Origin: Rhodanobacteraceae bacterium
GTDB taxonomy: Bacteria > Acidobacteriota > Terriglobia > Terriglobales > Acidobacteriaceae
Direction of reading: 5' to 3'
Length of the DNA: 54,698 bases
Assembly: GCA_903970285.1 (NCBI GenBank)
Contig: CAJCHN010000101.1
Span: 1-54,698 of the forward strand
In this document: positions 27,605-36,708 of the stretch, one piece after another
Layout of the letters: every line of letters starts with the position of its first letter
Numbering within the stretch: position 1 is the stretch's first letter
The notes under the pieces: generated by a model
What the model was told of the DNA's origin: nothing
The model's input: only the letters and a program-made list of their open reading frames with translations
Databases searched by the model: none
Translations under genes and position numbers: made by a program

Positions 27605-27641
27605 AAGCGAAGACGCCACATGAAAAGTGGTGTCTTCGCTT
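27605..27641 (-). terminator. Rho-independent terminator facing mraZ
   Basis: A 15-bp stem (27605-27619 with 27627-27641, one G-U pair) has a 7-base loop. Read on the minus strand it is followed by a TTTTTC tract. It should stop transcripts arriving from the DUF2127 gene, leaving the dcw cluster under its own promoter. Confidence 0.8.
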
Positions 27642-27806
27642 CGCAGAATAAGTGCGCGTGAGTGAACGCACGTCAAGGGCCAGTCGGTTTCGAGCAGACT
27701 CCTTGTACCACCGCTAAGTAGTTTGGTTTGAAGAACCTAGGCAAGAACTGGCGGGGGGGAGGGTAGGAGAGGATCGAGCAGATCTCAGGGCGATCCGGGA
27801 ACGGTG

Positions 27807-28325
27807 TTAGACGGCATCCTTCTTCTTGCGCTCGAGCAGCCACAGCAGGTAGCCGAGGACCGCAAGGTTGATCAACAGCAGTCCGAGCCGCACCCAGCTC
27901 GGACTCCGCGCCAGCTCATACAGCTCCCACGGCAGAAACATGACCGTAAGGCTCAGCGTCAGGTACTCCGCCCATACCTTCTCGAGCATCAGCCCCACGC
28001 CTTCGGAAAGCGCGATCAGCGAATAGCCGAAGGTCGCGAACCCGATCTCGCGCAACCGATGCGGGTCGATCAAGGTGACCTTTTCCATCAGCAGCGAGGT
28101 GATACGGCCTTCCGGGTCGAAGCGTAGCGCCGTCGCCAGGCGCAGCGCCTCGTCGCTAAGATCCTTGTGCATCATGTGGAACGCGCCGATGCCAAGACAG
28201 AAGAAGAAGATGGATTTCGCCAGCTTGAAGATTGCGATGGCCACCAGACCGCCCGGATGAGACGCACCAACCGGCTCCCCGCGCGCCATCATCTCCGGCC
28301 TTCCTTCGATTGCCTCTTCTCGCAT
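27807..28325 (-). CDS. DUF2127 family membrane protein
   Basis: 172 residues, with AAGGAA correctly placed before the ATG. The sequence has the DUF2127 layout: an N-terminal helix with AIFKLAKSIFFFCLGIGAFH, a soluble loop with Asp/Arg residues, two further helices around GFATFGYSLIALSEGVGLML and YLTLSLTVMFLPWELYELAR, and a last helix before a Lys-rich tail. No function is established for the family. The gene is probably monocistronic, since a terminator follows it. Confidence 0.85.
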   Translation of the reverse strand: MREEAIEGRPEMMARGEPVGASHPGGLVAIAIFKLAKSIFFFCLGIGAFHMMHKDLSDEALRLATALRFDPEGRITSLLMEKVTLIDPHRLREIGFATFGYSLIALSEGVGLMLEKVWAEYLTLSLTVMFLPWELYELARSPSWVRLGLLLINLAVLGYLLWLLERKKKDAV

Positions 28326-28591
28326 AGCGCCGTTCCTTCAGTTGACGGGACTCAGGAAGGAATTGTCAACGCCACCAAGGCACCAAACAATCGAAATCAC
28401 CTCGTGCAAATCGGCCCTGATGCGCGTAATCTTCTTTAGGTTTTCCCGAATGAACTTACGTGTCATTCTCTGGTAACCGCAAATCCAGTCGTACCCGGGC
28501 CGCGTAATTGACTACGAACGCCTGATGTCGACACTCAACACCAGGCGCAGAATGAGAATTCCCAGACCGACATAAAAGGACGAACCTCACA

Positions 28592-29149
28592 ATGAACCTG
28601 AAGAATGCCTTCCTCGCAGCCTCCGCCGCTGCCGTTCTCGCGCTCACCTCGCTTACCGCCTCAGCCCAGACGAATCCTCAGGTTGGCGGCGCCGATATGT
28701 ATCCCACCAAGAACATCGTCGAGAATGCGGTCAACTCGCCGATCAATACCACCCTGGTCGCTGCCGTGAAGGCCGCCGGCCTGGTCCCGACACTCGAGTC
28801 CAAGGGACCTTTTACGGTCTTCGCCCCCACCAACGACGCCTTCGCCAAGCTGCCGGCCGGTACCGTTGATACCCTCCTGAAGCCTGAAAACAAGGCTACC
28901 CTGGTCAAGATCCTCACCTATCACGTGGTTCCGGGCAAAATCGACACCAAGAAGATCCTGCATGACATCAAGAAGGGTGGCGGAAAGGCCATGCTCAAGA
29001 CCGTCGAGGGCGAGGACCTTACCTTCACCGAGTCTGGTGGCGCCATCACCATTACCGATGCCAAAGGCGGCACCGCATCCATCACCACCGCCGATGTCTT
29101 CCAGTCGAACGGTGTCATCCACGTGATCGACGCTGTCCTGATGCCCTAG
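28592..29149 (+). CDS. secreted fasciclin (FAS1) domain protein
   Basis: 185 residues, preceded by AAAGGA. The signal peptide is MNLKNAFLAASAAAVLALTS, with cleavage near ASAQ. One FAS1 domain fills the rest: TLVAAVKAAGLVPTLESKGP, then FTVFAPTNDAFAKLP (the H1 motif), then ILTYHVVPGK (the YHVVPG H2 motif) and a C-terminal IHVIDAVLMP. FAS1 domains mediate adhesion or envelope interactions. A single-domain secreted form is common in bacteria and its partner is unknown. The 266 bases upstream show no other gene. Confidence 0.92.
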   Translation: MNLKNAFLAASAAAVLALTSLTASAQTNPQVGGADMYPTKNIVENAVNSPINTTLVAAVKAAGLVPTLESKGPFTVFAPTNDAFAKLPAGTVDTLLKPENKATLVKILTYHVVPGKIDTKKILHDIKKGGGKAMLKTVEGEDLTFTESGGAITITDAKGGTASITTADVFQSNGVIHVIDAVLMP

Positions 29150-29261
29150 CTTCAAGGAGCAAGGCTTCGCATCGGAAGGTCCAATGTACGGCTGGGTCAA
29201 ACGATCAAGCGACGGCTCTTGCCTGCGCGCTTTGACACGAACAATGTCAGTCACAAAACAG

Positions 29262-29285
29262 GACGCCCTCCCGGGGGCGTCCTCG
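29262..29285 (+). terminator. GC-rich hairpin after the fasciclin gene
   Basis: A perfect 9-bp stem (29262-29270 with 29277-29285) with a 6-base loop lies 113 bases past the fasciclin stop. No T-tract follows on the plus strand, so termination is possible but not well supported. Confidence 0.4.
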
Positions 29286-29307
29286 CACTTGATGCTACAA
29301 ACAAGCC

Positions 29308-29877
29308 ATGCGACATACGTTCGAAAGCGAACAGTGGCTTCCCTATCCGGTCGAGCAGGTGTTCGGATTCTTCTCTGACCCGGAGAACCTGCCGCGACTC
29401 ATGCCGGAGTGGCAGAAGGCGCGCATCGAAGAAGCCTCCTTTGCTCCTCCGCCGCCGCGCCCTGCATCCGTCCATGCGGTTCGTCTGCGTGCCGTGGCCG
29501 GAGCCGGTACCCGCATGACGATCAGCTTCCGCCCCTTTCCCTACTCGCCCATGCGGGTTCCCTGGGATGCGGAGATCACGGAGTTTGTCTGGAATGACCA
29601 CTTTTGCGACACCCAGCTTCGCGGTCCGTTTGCATTCTGGCATCACTGCCACAACGTCACAGCCGAAGCCCGCACGGTGAACGGTGCGCCGGTTCCGGGA
29701 ACGCTGCTGCGCGACCGCGTTGAATACCAGCTCCCGCTCGGACCGCTCGGCGAATTCGCAAACAAGCTCTTTCTGCAGCGCCAGTTCCGAAGCATCTTCA
29801 ACTTCCGGCATCAGCGTACGGCAGAGCTTCTGCCGCTGATGTTTGCTTCGAGCCGTAACCCAGTGGCCAGGGCGTAG
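29308..29877 (+). CDS. SRPBCC (START-like) ligand-binding protein
   Basis: 189 residues. The N-terminus HTFESEQWLPYPVEQVFGFF followed by SDPENLPRLMPEW is the classic opening of the polyketide cyclase/SRPBCC fold, a helix-grip barrel holding a hydrophobic ligand. Other recognisable segments are EITEFVWNDHFCDTQLRGPF, the middle strands, and LLRDRVEYQLPLGPLGEFAN near the end. No signal peptide. The ligand is unknown. In cyanobacteria and acidobacteria similar proteins are often next to epimerases or cell-surface enzymes, but here the neighbours give no hint. Confidence 0.85.
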   Translation: MRHTFESEQWLPYPVEQVFGFFSDPENLPRLMPEWQKARIEEASFAPPPPRPASVHAVRLRAVAGAGTRMTISFRPFPYSPMRVPWDAEITEFVWNDHFCDTQLRGPFAFWHHCHNVTAEARTVNGAPVPGTLLRDRVEYQLPLGPLGEFANKLFLQRQFRSIFNFRHQRTAELLPLMFASSRNPVARA

Positions 29878-29932
29878 AGCCTGGATGACCTGAGCCATCA
29901 AGCGCCAGGGTAGGGTCTAAAGCGGTATCGCT

Positions 29933-31822
29933 TCAGCTGACAGACATGCGCGCGGGCAGCAAGGAATGCAGGATGCCTGCAGCCTTGATCATCGCACCCT
30001 CAGCCGTCAGCCCGTACTTGGCGCGCAACGCCTCGACCTTGCCATGTTCGATGAACTGGTCGGGCCAACCCACCCGAACCACCGGCACCTGCAGTTCCAG
30101 CTCACTCACCAGCTCCAGCAACGCAGAACCAAAGCCGCCGGCCAGCACATGATCCTCGAGCGTGATCAGGAGACGGCAGCGTCCACCATAATGAGCAATA
30201 CAGTCGCGATCCAATGGTTTGGCGAATCGCGGGTCGATGAGCGCCGCGCTGAGTCCCTGCTGCTCCAGCATGGCGACCAGCCGCTCCCCTTCCGCCATCA
30301 TGGAGCCCAGAGCGAACACAGCGACATCGCTGCCCTCACGCAGCACCTCTGCAGACCCGATTTCCAGCGCACGCGGCTGCTCTTTCAGCGCGCTATTTGG
30401 CCCGGTTCCGCGCGGATATCGGATGGCGGAAGGACCGTCGTGGAGCATGGCGGTGTACATCATGTCCGCCAGCATGTCCTCGTTCCGAGGAACCATGTGG
30501 ATCATGTTCGGAATGCTGCGCAGGAAGCTGATGTCGAAGAGCCCATGATGGGTGGGGCCATCGTCTCCGCTCAACCCTCCGCGATCCATGCAGAAGACCA
30601 CCGGAAGGTTCTGTAGGCATACATCATGAATCACCTGATCGTAGGCGCGCTGCAGGAAGGTTGAGTAGATGGCGCAAAACGGCTTGTAGCCCTTGGTCGC
30701 CATTCCCGCCGCGAAGATGACGGCATGTTCTTCGGCAATCCCCACATCGAAGTAGCGCGTGGGGTGCTTCGGCCGAAACAGATCAAGGGCCGTGCCGTTC
30801 GGCATCGCCGCGGTGATGGCAACCACCTTGTCGTTGCCGTCCGCAAGGCGGGAAAGCGACTCCGCAAAGACCTCCGAATAGGTCTTCTGCGCTGCTGTCT
30901 TGGTCTCCCCGGTCTCCGGGTGGTAGGGGCCGAGACCGTGAAATTTCTTCTGGCCTTCCAACGCCGGCTGAAATCCACGCCCTTTCTGAGTAATCGCGTG
31001 CAGGACCACGGGCTTGTTCTGCTGCTTCAGAAACTTGAAGGTTTCAATCAGCAGAGGCAGATTGTGACCATCGATGGGCCCGAAGTAAACCAGCCCGAAC
31101 TCCTCGAAGATGACGCCGCGACCGACCAGACCCTTGGCGGCTTCCTCCGCCTTGCGGGCGACCTGCCGGGCTGCCTTGCCACCGAACTTCTCCACCAGTT
31201 CAGCTGCCTTGGAATGCAGGCTGTTGTACATCGGATTGGTCGCGATCCTGTGGAAGTACTCGGCGATCGCTCCTACATTCTTGTCGATCGACCATTCGTT
31301 GTCATTGAGAACAATGATGAGCCGTTTGGTCTGCCCCGCGATGTTGTTGAGCGCCTCGAAGGAGATGCCATTGGTGAATGCAGCGTCGCCGGCCAGCGAT
31401 ACGATGTGTTCAGTCCCGCCGGACATGTCTCGAGCCACGGCCATCCCGAGCGCGGCGCTGAGCGCGGTTCCGGCATGACCAGCGCCATAGCTGTCGTGCT
31501 CACTTTCGCTGCGAAGCATAAAGCCGTTGAGTCCACCGGGCTGGCGGATGGTGTGAAAACGCTTCTCGCGCCCGGTCAGCAGCTTGTGCACGTACGCCTG
31601 GTGGCTCACGTCGAAGATGAAGCTATCTCTCGGCGTATCAAAGACATAATGCATGGCGATGGTCAGCTCCACAACGCCCAGATTGGGTCCGATATGGCCA
31701 CCCGTTCTGGCCACGCTCAGGATCAGGCGTTCGCGAATTTCCGCCGCCAGAGAGGTCAACTCTGCGATCGAGAGAGCTTTGAGATCGGCCGGCGAGTTGA
31801 TTGTCTCCAGAATGTTCGTCAT
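29933..31822 (-). CDS. dxs: 1-deoxy-D-xylulose-5-phosphate synthase (divergent)
   Basis: 629 residues, the usual length. DXS condenses pyruvate and glyceraldehyde 3-phosphate with thiamine diphosphate, the first step of the MEP isoprenoid pathway. Matching parts are NLGVVELTIAMHYVFDTPRD, FEALNN, VVLHAITQKGRGF, the pyrimidine-domain DRGGLSGDDGPTHHGLFDIS and C-terminal transketolase segments. It differs at the cofactor motif, which reads GDA (residues 145-147) where GDG is usual, followed by the expected NDN about 27 residues on. It also has SHQAY (73-77) where GHQAY is usual. All domains are present, so it is probably a functional member of a separate DXS clade, but related C5 or transketolase-like activity cannot be excluded. 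Confidence 0.88.
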   Translation of the reverse strand: MTNILETINSPADLKALSIAELTSLAAEIRERLILSVARTGGHIGPNLGVVELTIAMHYVFDTPRDSFIFDVSHQAYVHKLLTGREKRFHTIRQPGGLNGFMLRSESEHDSYGAGHAGTALSAALGMAVARDMSGGTEHIVSLAGDAAFTNGISFEALNNIAGQTKRLIIVLNDNEWSIDKNVGAIAEYFHRIATNPMYNSLHSKAAELVEKFGGKAARQVARKAEEAAKGLVGRGVIFEEFGLVYFGPIDGHNLPLLIETFKFLKQQNKPVVLHAITQKGRGFQPALEGQKKFHGLGPYHPETGETKTAAQKTYSEVFAESLSRLADGNDKVVAITAAMPNGTALDLFRPKHPTRYFDVGIAEEHAVIFAAGMATKGYKPFCAIYSTFLQRAYDQVIHDVCLQNLPVVFCMDRGGLSGDDGPTHHGLFDISFLRSIPNMIHMVPRNEDMLADMMYTAMLHDGPSAIRYPRGTGPNSALKEQPRALEIGSAEVLREGSDVAVFALGSMMAEGERLVAMLEQQGLSAALIDPRFAKPLDRDCIAHYGGRCRLLITLEDHVLAGGFGSALLELVSELELQVPVVRVGWPDQFIEHGKVEALRAKYGLTAEGAMIKAAGILHSLLPARMSVS

Positions 31823-31990
31823 CGAATGCCTGTTGGGATTGCCTGTTTACGCCAACCCTTAGTATATGACGTGGCTCAGCGCGCGTCCCACACGCCGCTG
31901 CGCCCGCTCAACGGCCAGGAGTGAGTCTGTCGAAGCTATGGACACGGGCGCGGAAGAAAAGATGCTGTCGGCGAATTTACGCCACACCGT

Positions 31991-33381
31991 TCACTCCGCC
32001 ATGCCTTGCACCACCACGTCGCTTGCGACCTCAGAGCCGAACACGCCTTCCCAGCGGGCGATGACGGCGCTTGCCAGGCAGTTGCCGACGACGTTGACCA
32101 TGGTTCGGGCCATGTCCATCAAGGCATCGATGCCGAGAATGACGAAAATCGGCTCGGTGGGCAGGTGGAAGGTCGCCGCGGTGGCGAGTAGGACGACGAG
32201 GGTAGCTCGCGGCACACCGGCGACGCCCTTGCTGGTCAGGATCAGAGTGCCCATCATGAGCAGTTGTTCCCCCCAGCCCAGGTGCATGCCGGCGGCCTGG
32301 GCGACAAAGATGCTGGCCAGCGCAAGATAAAGCGTTGAACCATCCAGGTTAAAGCTGTATCCAGCCGGAATGACGAACGCCACCACCCTGCGCGGCACGC
32401 CGAATGCCTCCATGGCCTCCATGGCGCGTGGCAGCGCGGCCTCGCTGGTGGAGGTGGCGAAGGCGATGGTGGCTGGTTCGGCGACCGCGCGTAAAAAGCC
32501 CAACACGGGAATCCGGGCCAGCAGCGCAACCGGAAGCATCACCAGCAGGGCAAAGGCCGCGAGCGCACCGTACAGGGTGAGCAACAGCTTGCCGAGATTC
32601 ACCAAGACGCCCAATCCCATGTGCCCGACGGTAAATGCCATTGCGGCGCCGACTCCAATTGGAGCGAAGTACATGACGACATTGGTGAACTTGAACATGA
32701 CCTCGCTCAAACTCTCGGTCAGGCGCAGCACCGGATCCCGTTTCGCCTGGTCCATGCAGGCAAGGGCGATCCCAAAGAAAACGCGAATACCGCCACTTGC
32801 AGGATCTGGCCTTCAGCGATCGATTTGGCAAGGTTCTCGGGAAACACGTGGAGCAGGAACTCGTCCCACCGAGTGGGCGCGATCTTGGCCAAAGCCTCGC
32901 TCCCTCCTGCGGTGGAAATGGTGAGCCCGACACCAGCCTTGGAGAGATTGATCGCCGCAAGTCCGATCCCCATGGCAAGCGTGGTCAGCACCTCGAAATA
33001 GACGACGCTTTTCAACCCCATGCGACCAACGGACTTCAGATCGCCGTGTCCGGCGATCCCGGTGATCAGGGTCGCAAGGATCAGCGGCGCGACGATTGCC
33101 TTAATCAAGCGCAGGAAGATGTCGGAGAATACGCGAAGGTTGACCGCAAACGCGGGAGCATCAAAGCCGATTTCTGCTCCGGCGGCCATGGCCACGAAGA
33201 TCCATGGGGTGAGGGTGCGACGGCGAACGGCAGTGACGGCCAAAAGGAAGTCGGCTACCCAGCGGAGTACGGTGCCCACCTGGGGCATGATGCTGGGCGA
33301 AAAGCGCGCCGCCAACACGCCCAGAGTGAAGGACACGAGTGCCGCAGTCAGAAGAACAGCCTCAAGCTTCTTTTTCGTCAT
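31991..33381 (-). pseudogene. dicarboxylate/amino acid:cation symporter (DctA/GltP type), frameshifted
   Basis: Two overlapping frames together give one DAACS transporter. The first, from the ATG at 33381 (MTKKKLEAVLLTAALVSFTL), carries the first half through ILQVAVFAF. The second carries the rest: ESLSEVMFKFTNVVMYFAPI, the SxxS-rich motif in ATIAFATSTSEAALPRAMEA, and the substrate/ion site GYSFNLDGSTLYLALASIF. The break is at plus-strand 32778-32781, a run of four As. One extra A would restore the expected FFFGIALACMDQAKRD. The cause could be a real inactivating deletion or a homopolymer sequencing error. If intact, the protein would import C4-dicarboxylates or acidic amino acids with H+ or Na+. 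Confidence 0.8.
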
Positions 33382-33496
33382 TTCCGAGGAGCATACCAGC
33401 GTCAAGTCCCTCAAGATTCGCGGTCGCCACTGGTCGTGCGAGCCATGGGGCGCGGCGTGCGACCTTCGCCGCTGGCGCCTGTTCTAGAATTCGACC

Positions 33497-34069
33497 ATGC
33501 TCCTCCGCGCTTGCTTCCTTACTCTGTCCTTGACTGCCGTTGCTGTCGCTCAACAGACGCCGGCCACCGCCCCTGGGACGGTGCCGGGAACCGCTCCGGA
33601 CGGCAGTTCGGGATACCGTCTGGTAAGCCCGCTGGTGAACCCGACATTTACGCCCGGCATCCTTCATCTGCTTGAACTGGAGAGCAAATTCGCCGAGGAC
33701 GTGGCTAAGGGTGGGGGGAAAGCGTTCGCGAAGTGGTTTGCGGAGGACGCGGTGACGCTTTCGAACGGCAAACCGGCGGTACTCGGTCGCGGAGCGATCG
33801 CCGCCCAGGCCAACTGGGACGCTAAAGACTACAGCCTGACGTGGACTCCGCAGGGCGCGCAGATGTCCTCTGCCAACGACATGGGATACACGTGGGGACA
33901 TTACACCGGTCGCTCCAAGGATGCGAACGGCCACCCCATCGTTACATCGGGCAGGTACATCACCGTGTGGAAGAAGCTCCAGGACGGCAGCTGGAAGGTC
34001 GCGCTCGATGCCTCAGCCGACGACGCTCCGGACTCCGGTTCCTGCTGCGCACTGCCGCAACCCGAGTGA
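33497..34069 (+). CDS. secreted SnoaL/DUF4440-like protein
   Basis: 190 residues with a signal peptide (MLLRACFLTLSLTAVAVAQQ), a Pro/Thr linker, then an NTF2-like fold. LLELESKFAEDVAKGGGKAF and KWFAEDAVTLSNGKPAVLGR are the opening helices, and GRYITVWKKLQDGSWKVALD is the C-terminal strand. The family (DUF4440/SnoaL-like) includes ketosteroid-isomerase relatives and many exported proteins of unknown role. Two adjacent Cys residues lie near the end (SGSCCALPQPE). It diverges from the broken symporter gene with about 115 bases between starts. Confidence 0.8.
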   Translation: MLLRACFLTLSLTAVAVAQQTPATAPGTVPGTAPDGSSGYRLVSPLVNPTFTPGILHLLELESKFAEDVAKGGGKAFAKWFAEDAVTLSNGKPAVLGRGAIAAQANWDAKDYSLTWTPQGAQMSSANDMGYTWGHYTGRSKDANGHPIVTSGRYITVWKKLQDGSWKVALDASADDAPDSGSCCALPQPE

Positions 34070-34248
34070 CCAGGACCGCGACGGAGTCTCACCCACGCCG
34101 CAGGACAAGGGTTCTTCCGGCCCTTCGACGTCAGATTCTGCTGCCACTGAGTGTCCTGGCGATCGGAATTACCCGAATGGTGCGTCTATACCTCTTTAGT
34201 TGCACACCCGGGTCCAGTACACTCCCCTACATTTGAGACGGTAATCCC

Positions 34249-36684
34249 ATGATAGGACCACTCCATCCTGCGACGAGGGACGAAGCACGCCGGCTCGGCA
34301 TGCTTGAGCTGCTTCAGCTCCCCGCGTCTGTGTCGGACCCTGGCCTGGATGAGATTACGCGGATGGCGGCAGACCTCTGCGCCATGCCCATGGCTGGGGT
34401 TTCCATCGTGGGAGCCGATGCGGTTCATTTCTATTCGCGCTTCGGCCCCGGCCCGACCCGCGTGGCACGCGGACACAGCCCCTGCGAGTTCTGCATCCGC
34501 GCAGAGGGAGTTTACGAGGTCCCGGACGCCCGCTACCATCCCGACTTCCGGCCCGACGGAATCATGATGGGGGGGCGAACCTTCCGCTTCTACGCGGGCG
34601 TTCCGCTGATCCTGCAGGGCGTTCGGATCGGCTGCCTGTTCGTTCAGGCACCCTCACCCCACAATCTGAACACCAAGCAGAAGGCGACTCTGTCCATCCT
34701 GAGCCGCCAGGTCTCAACGCGTATCGAGCTCAATGCGCGGTTGCGTTCGGTTGAGATCGGCGACCGGGACAGGGTTCGGGTCGAATCGGAACTGACCGTC
34801 GAGCGCAACTTCGTCTCGACTGTGCTGGACACCGTGGGAGCGCTGGTCGCGGTGTTCGACACCGCTGGCCGCATCGTACGGTTCAACCGTGCGTGCGAGG
34901 AGGTCTCGGGTTACGAATTTTCCGAGCTCGTGGGCAGCTTCTTCTGGGAGCGGCTGATTCCGGAGGAAGACATCGACGCGGCCATCGCCGACTTCGAAAG
35001 TCTGCGCTCAGGAGATTTCCCGGCGAGCGTGGAGAACTACTGGCAGCACCGCGACGGAACGCTACGCCGGATCGCCTGGTCGGCGACCTCGCTGGTAGAC
35101 GCTCAGGGACAGCCGAGCTTCATCATCGCCACCGGGATCGACGTGACCGAGCAGCGGGCTGCGGAATCCACGCTGCGCGAGTCCGAAGCCCGGTATCGGC
35201 AGCTGGTTGAGGGTTCGCTTGGTGTCGTATGCACGCACACCCTGGATGGGACGATCCTCTCGATTAACGCCAACGGAGCGCGCTCCCTGGGGAGGTCGAC
35301 GGAGGAACTCATCGGGGAGCGGCTCACCCAGTTCATGCCGGCCGAGCAGCATGCTGCCTTTGAACGGTATCTCACGCGAATCGCGCAGACGGGGGAGGCC
35401 CGGGGACGCCTCAAATTGTGGGCGACGCCGTCTGGGGAGGGCCCTCCCGACCTGCGCGTGATCGCCTTCCGCAACAAACTCATCCAGGTGGATCAGGAGT
35501 CGGGGCCATACGTGCTTGCCTTTGGCGTGGACATTTCGGAGCAAGTGCGCGCTGAAGAGAAACTCCGGGCCCTAATTGATCAATCGAATTCAATTCTCGA
35601 ATCAGTTGGAGACGGCATCTACGGCGTGGATCTTGAGGGCAAAGTCACCGTGATCAACCCCGCCGCAACACAAATGCTTGGCTACCGGCCCAACGAACTG
35701 CTGGGACGAAACCTGCACCAGATGGTTCACCATTCGCACCCGGATGGCACCCCCTATCCGGAGAGTGAGTGTGCCATTTCACAGACCATTCGGAATCTGG
35801 ATACGGTACGGGTGGCAAACGAGGTCTTCTGGCGCAAGGACGGAACCAGCTTTCCCGTGGAGTATGTTGCACGCCCGCAGATTGTAGCGAGCGGCGATCC
35901 TGGGGGCGAAGCTGGTTCGCGCAACGGCAAAGCGGTAGGTGTGGTCGTCGCCTTTCGCGATACCACGGAGCGCCGAGCTCTCGAGCGAATGAAGGACGAG
36001 TTCATCTCGACCGTATCCCATGAACTTCGGACGCCGCTGACTTCGTTGCGCGCTGCGCTTGGCCTGGTCACCGGGGGGGCTTTGGCGAAGAAGCCTGAGA
36101 AGCAGCAGCAGATGCTCGAAATCGCCATCGGCAACACCGATCGGCTGATCCGGCTGGTCAACGATTTCCTCGACATTGAGCGGATCTCCAGCGGCAACGC
36201 CGAACTGCACTCGTCCACCTGGCCGGCGCAGCTGTTGTTCGAGCGTGCCACCAAGTTGCAGCAGGCAAACGCCGACCGGGCTAACCTTCGCTTCGATCTG
36301 CAAGCGAATGGAGTAGAGGTGTATGCGGATCCTGACCGCATCCTCCAGGCGCTGACCAACCTGATCTCAAATGCGATCAAGTTTTCACCGCGGCGCGCAA
36401 CCATCTATTTATCTGCCCATCGGATGGACGACCAGGAAGCGCGGATCGACGTGCATGACGAGGGCCGCGGCATTCCTCCGGAGAAGCTGGAGACGATCTT
36501 CGAGCGCTTTCAGCAGGTCGACGCGTCGGACTCGCGGGCGATGGGAGGGACCGGCCTGGGGCTGGCGATCTGCCGCTCGATCATCATGCAGCATGGCGGG
36601 CGGATCTGGGCCACCAGCCCTCCGGGACAGGGGGCGACGTTCCATTTCACCCTGCCGACCCGGCCCGCCGGTCACCTGCGCTGA
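34249..36684 (+). CDS. soluble sensor histidine kinase with GAF and three PAS domains
   Basis: 811 residues, no membrane helix. Order: GAF (about 1-165, with MAGVSIVGADAVHFYSRFG), PAS (about 185-305, NFVSTVLDTVGALVAVFDTA), PAS (about 310-440), PAS (about 445-575, ILESVGDGIYGVDLEGKVTV), then HisKA with the phospho-acceptor His591 in STVSHELRTPLTSLRAAL. The ATPase domain follows: N-box LTNLISNAIKFSP, G1 HDEGRGIPPEKLE, G2 GTGLGLAICRSII. It ends without a receiver domain, and no response regulator gene is adjacent, so it is an orphan kinase. The cysteine-containing GAF and the PAS domains suggest a cytoplasmic signal, perhaps redox or small molecule. It is convergent with galE, 24 bases apart. 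Confidence 0.9.
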   Translation: MIGPLHPATRDEARRLGMLELLQLPASVSDPGLDEITRMAADLCAMPMAGVSIVGADAVHFYSRFGPGPTRVARGHSPCEFCIRAEGVYEVPDARYHPDFRPDGIMMGGRTFRFYAGVPLILQGVRIGCLFVQAPSPHNLNTKQKATLSILSRQVSTRIELNARLRSVEIGDRDRVRVESELTVERNFVSTVLDTVGALVAVFDTAGRIVRFNRACEEVSGYEFSELVGSFFWERLIPEEDIDAAIADFESLRSGDFPASVENYWQHRDGTLRRIAWSATSLVDAQGQPSFIIATGIDVTEQRAAESTLRESEARYRQLVEGSLGVVCTHTLDGTILSINANGARSLGRSTEELIGERLTQFMPAEQHAAFERYLTRIAQTGEARGRLKLWATPSGEGPPDLRVIAFRNKLIQVDQESGPYVLAFGVDISEQVRAEEKLRALIDQSNSILESVGDGIYGVDLEGKVTVINPAATQMLGYRPNELLGRNLHQMVHHSHPDGTPYPESECAISQTIRNLDTVRVANEVFWRKDGTSFPVEYVARPQIVASGDPGGEAGSRNGKAVGVVVAFRDTTERRALERMKDEFISTVSHELRTPLTSLRAALGLVTGGALAKKPEKQQQMLEIAIGNTDRLIRLVNDFLDIERISSGNAELHSSTWPAQLLFERATKLQQANADRANLRFDLQANGVEVYADPDRILQALTNLISNAIKFSPRRATIYLSAHRMDDQEARIDVHDEGRGIPPEKLETIFERFQQVDASDSRAMGGTGLGLAICRSIIMQHGGRIWATSPPGQGATFHFTLPTRPAGHLR

Positions 36685-36708
36685 AGGCGGCCAAGCCGAG
36701 AAAGCTGC

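Larger units (their letters stand above)
27286..27806. other. mraZ upstream region, no gene
   Basis: 521 bases between mraZ and the DUF2127 gene. It contains the MraZ-box repeats (27381-27410), the minus-strand terminator (27605-27641) and a G-rich stretch (seven Gs at 27753-27759 followed by GGG and two GG pairs). Open frames here lack family features and run across these elements. The dcw promoter must lie in the proximal part. Confidence 0.6.

Noticed and set aside
27750..27780. G-rich run as a possible G-quadruplex
   Set aside because: Only two tracts of three or more Gs are clearly separated, so a stable three-tier fold is not supported by reading alone.
32774..32784. Programmed -1 frameshift in the symporter gene
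   Set aside because: A -1 slip would restore the frame, but no canonical X-XXY-YYZ slippery site is present; a simple deletion or sequencing error is more likely.
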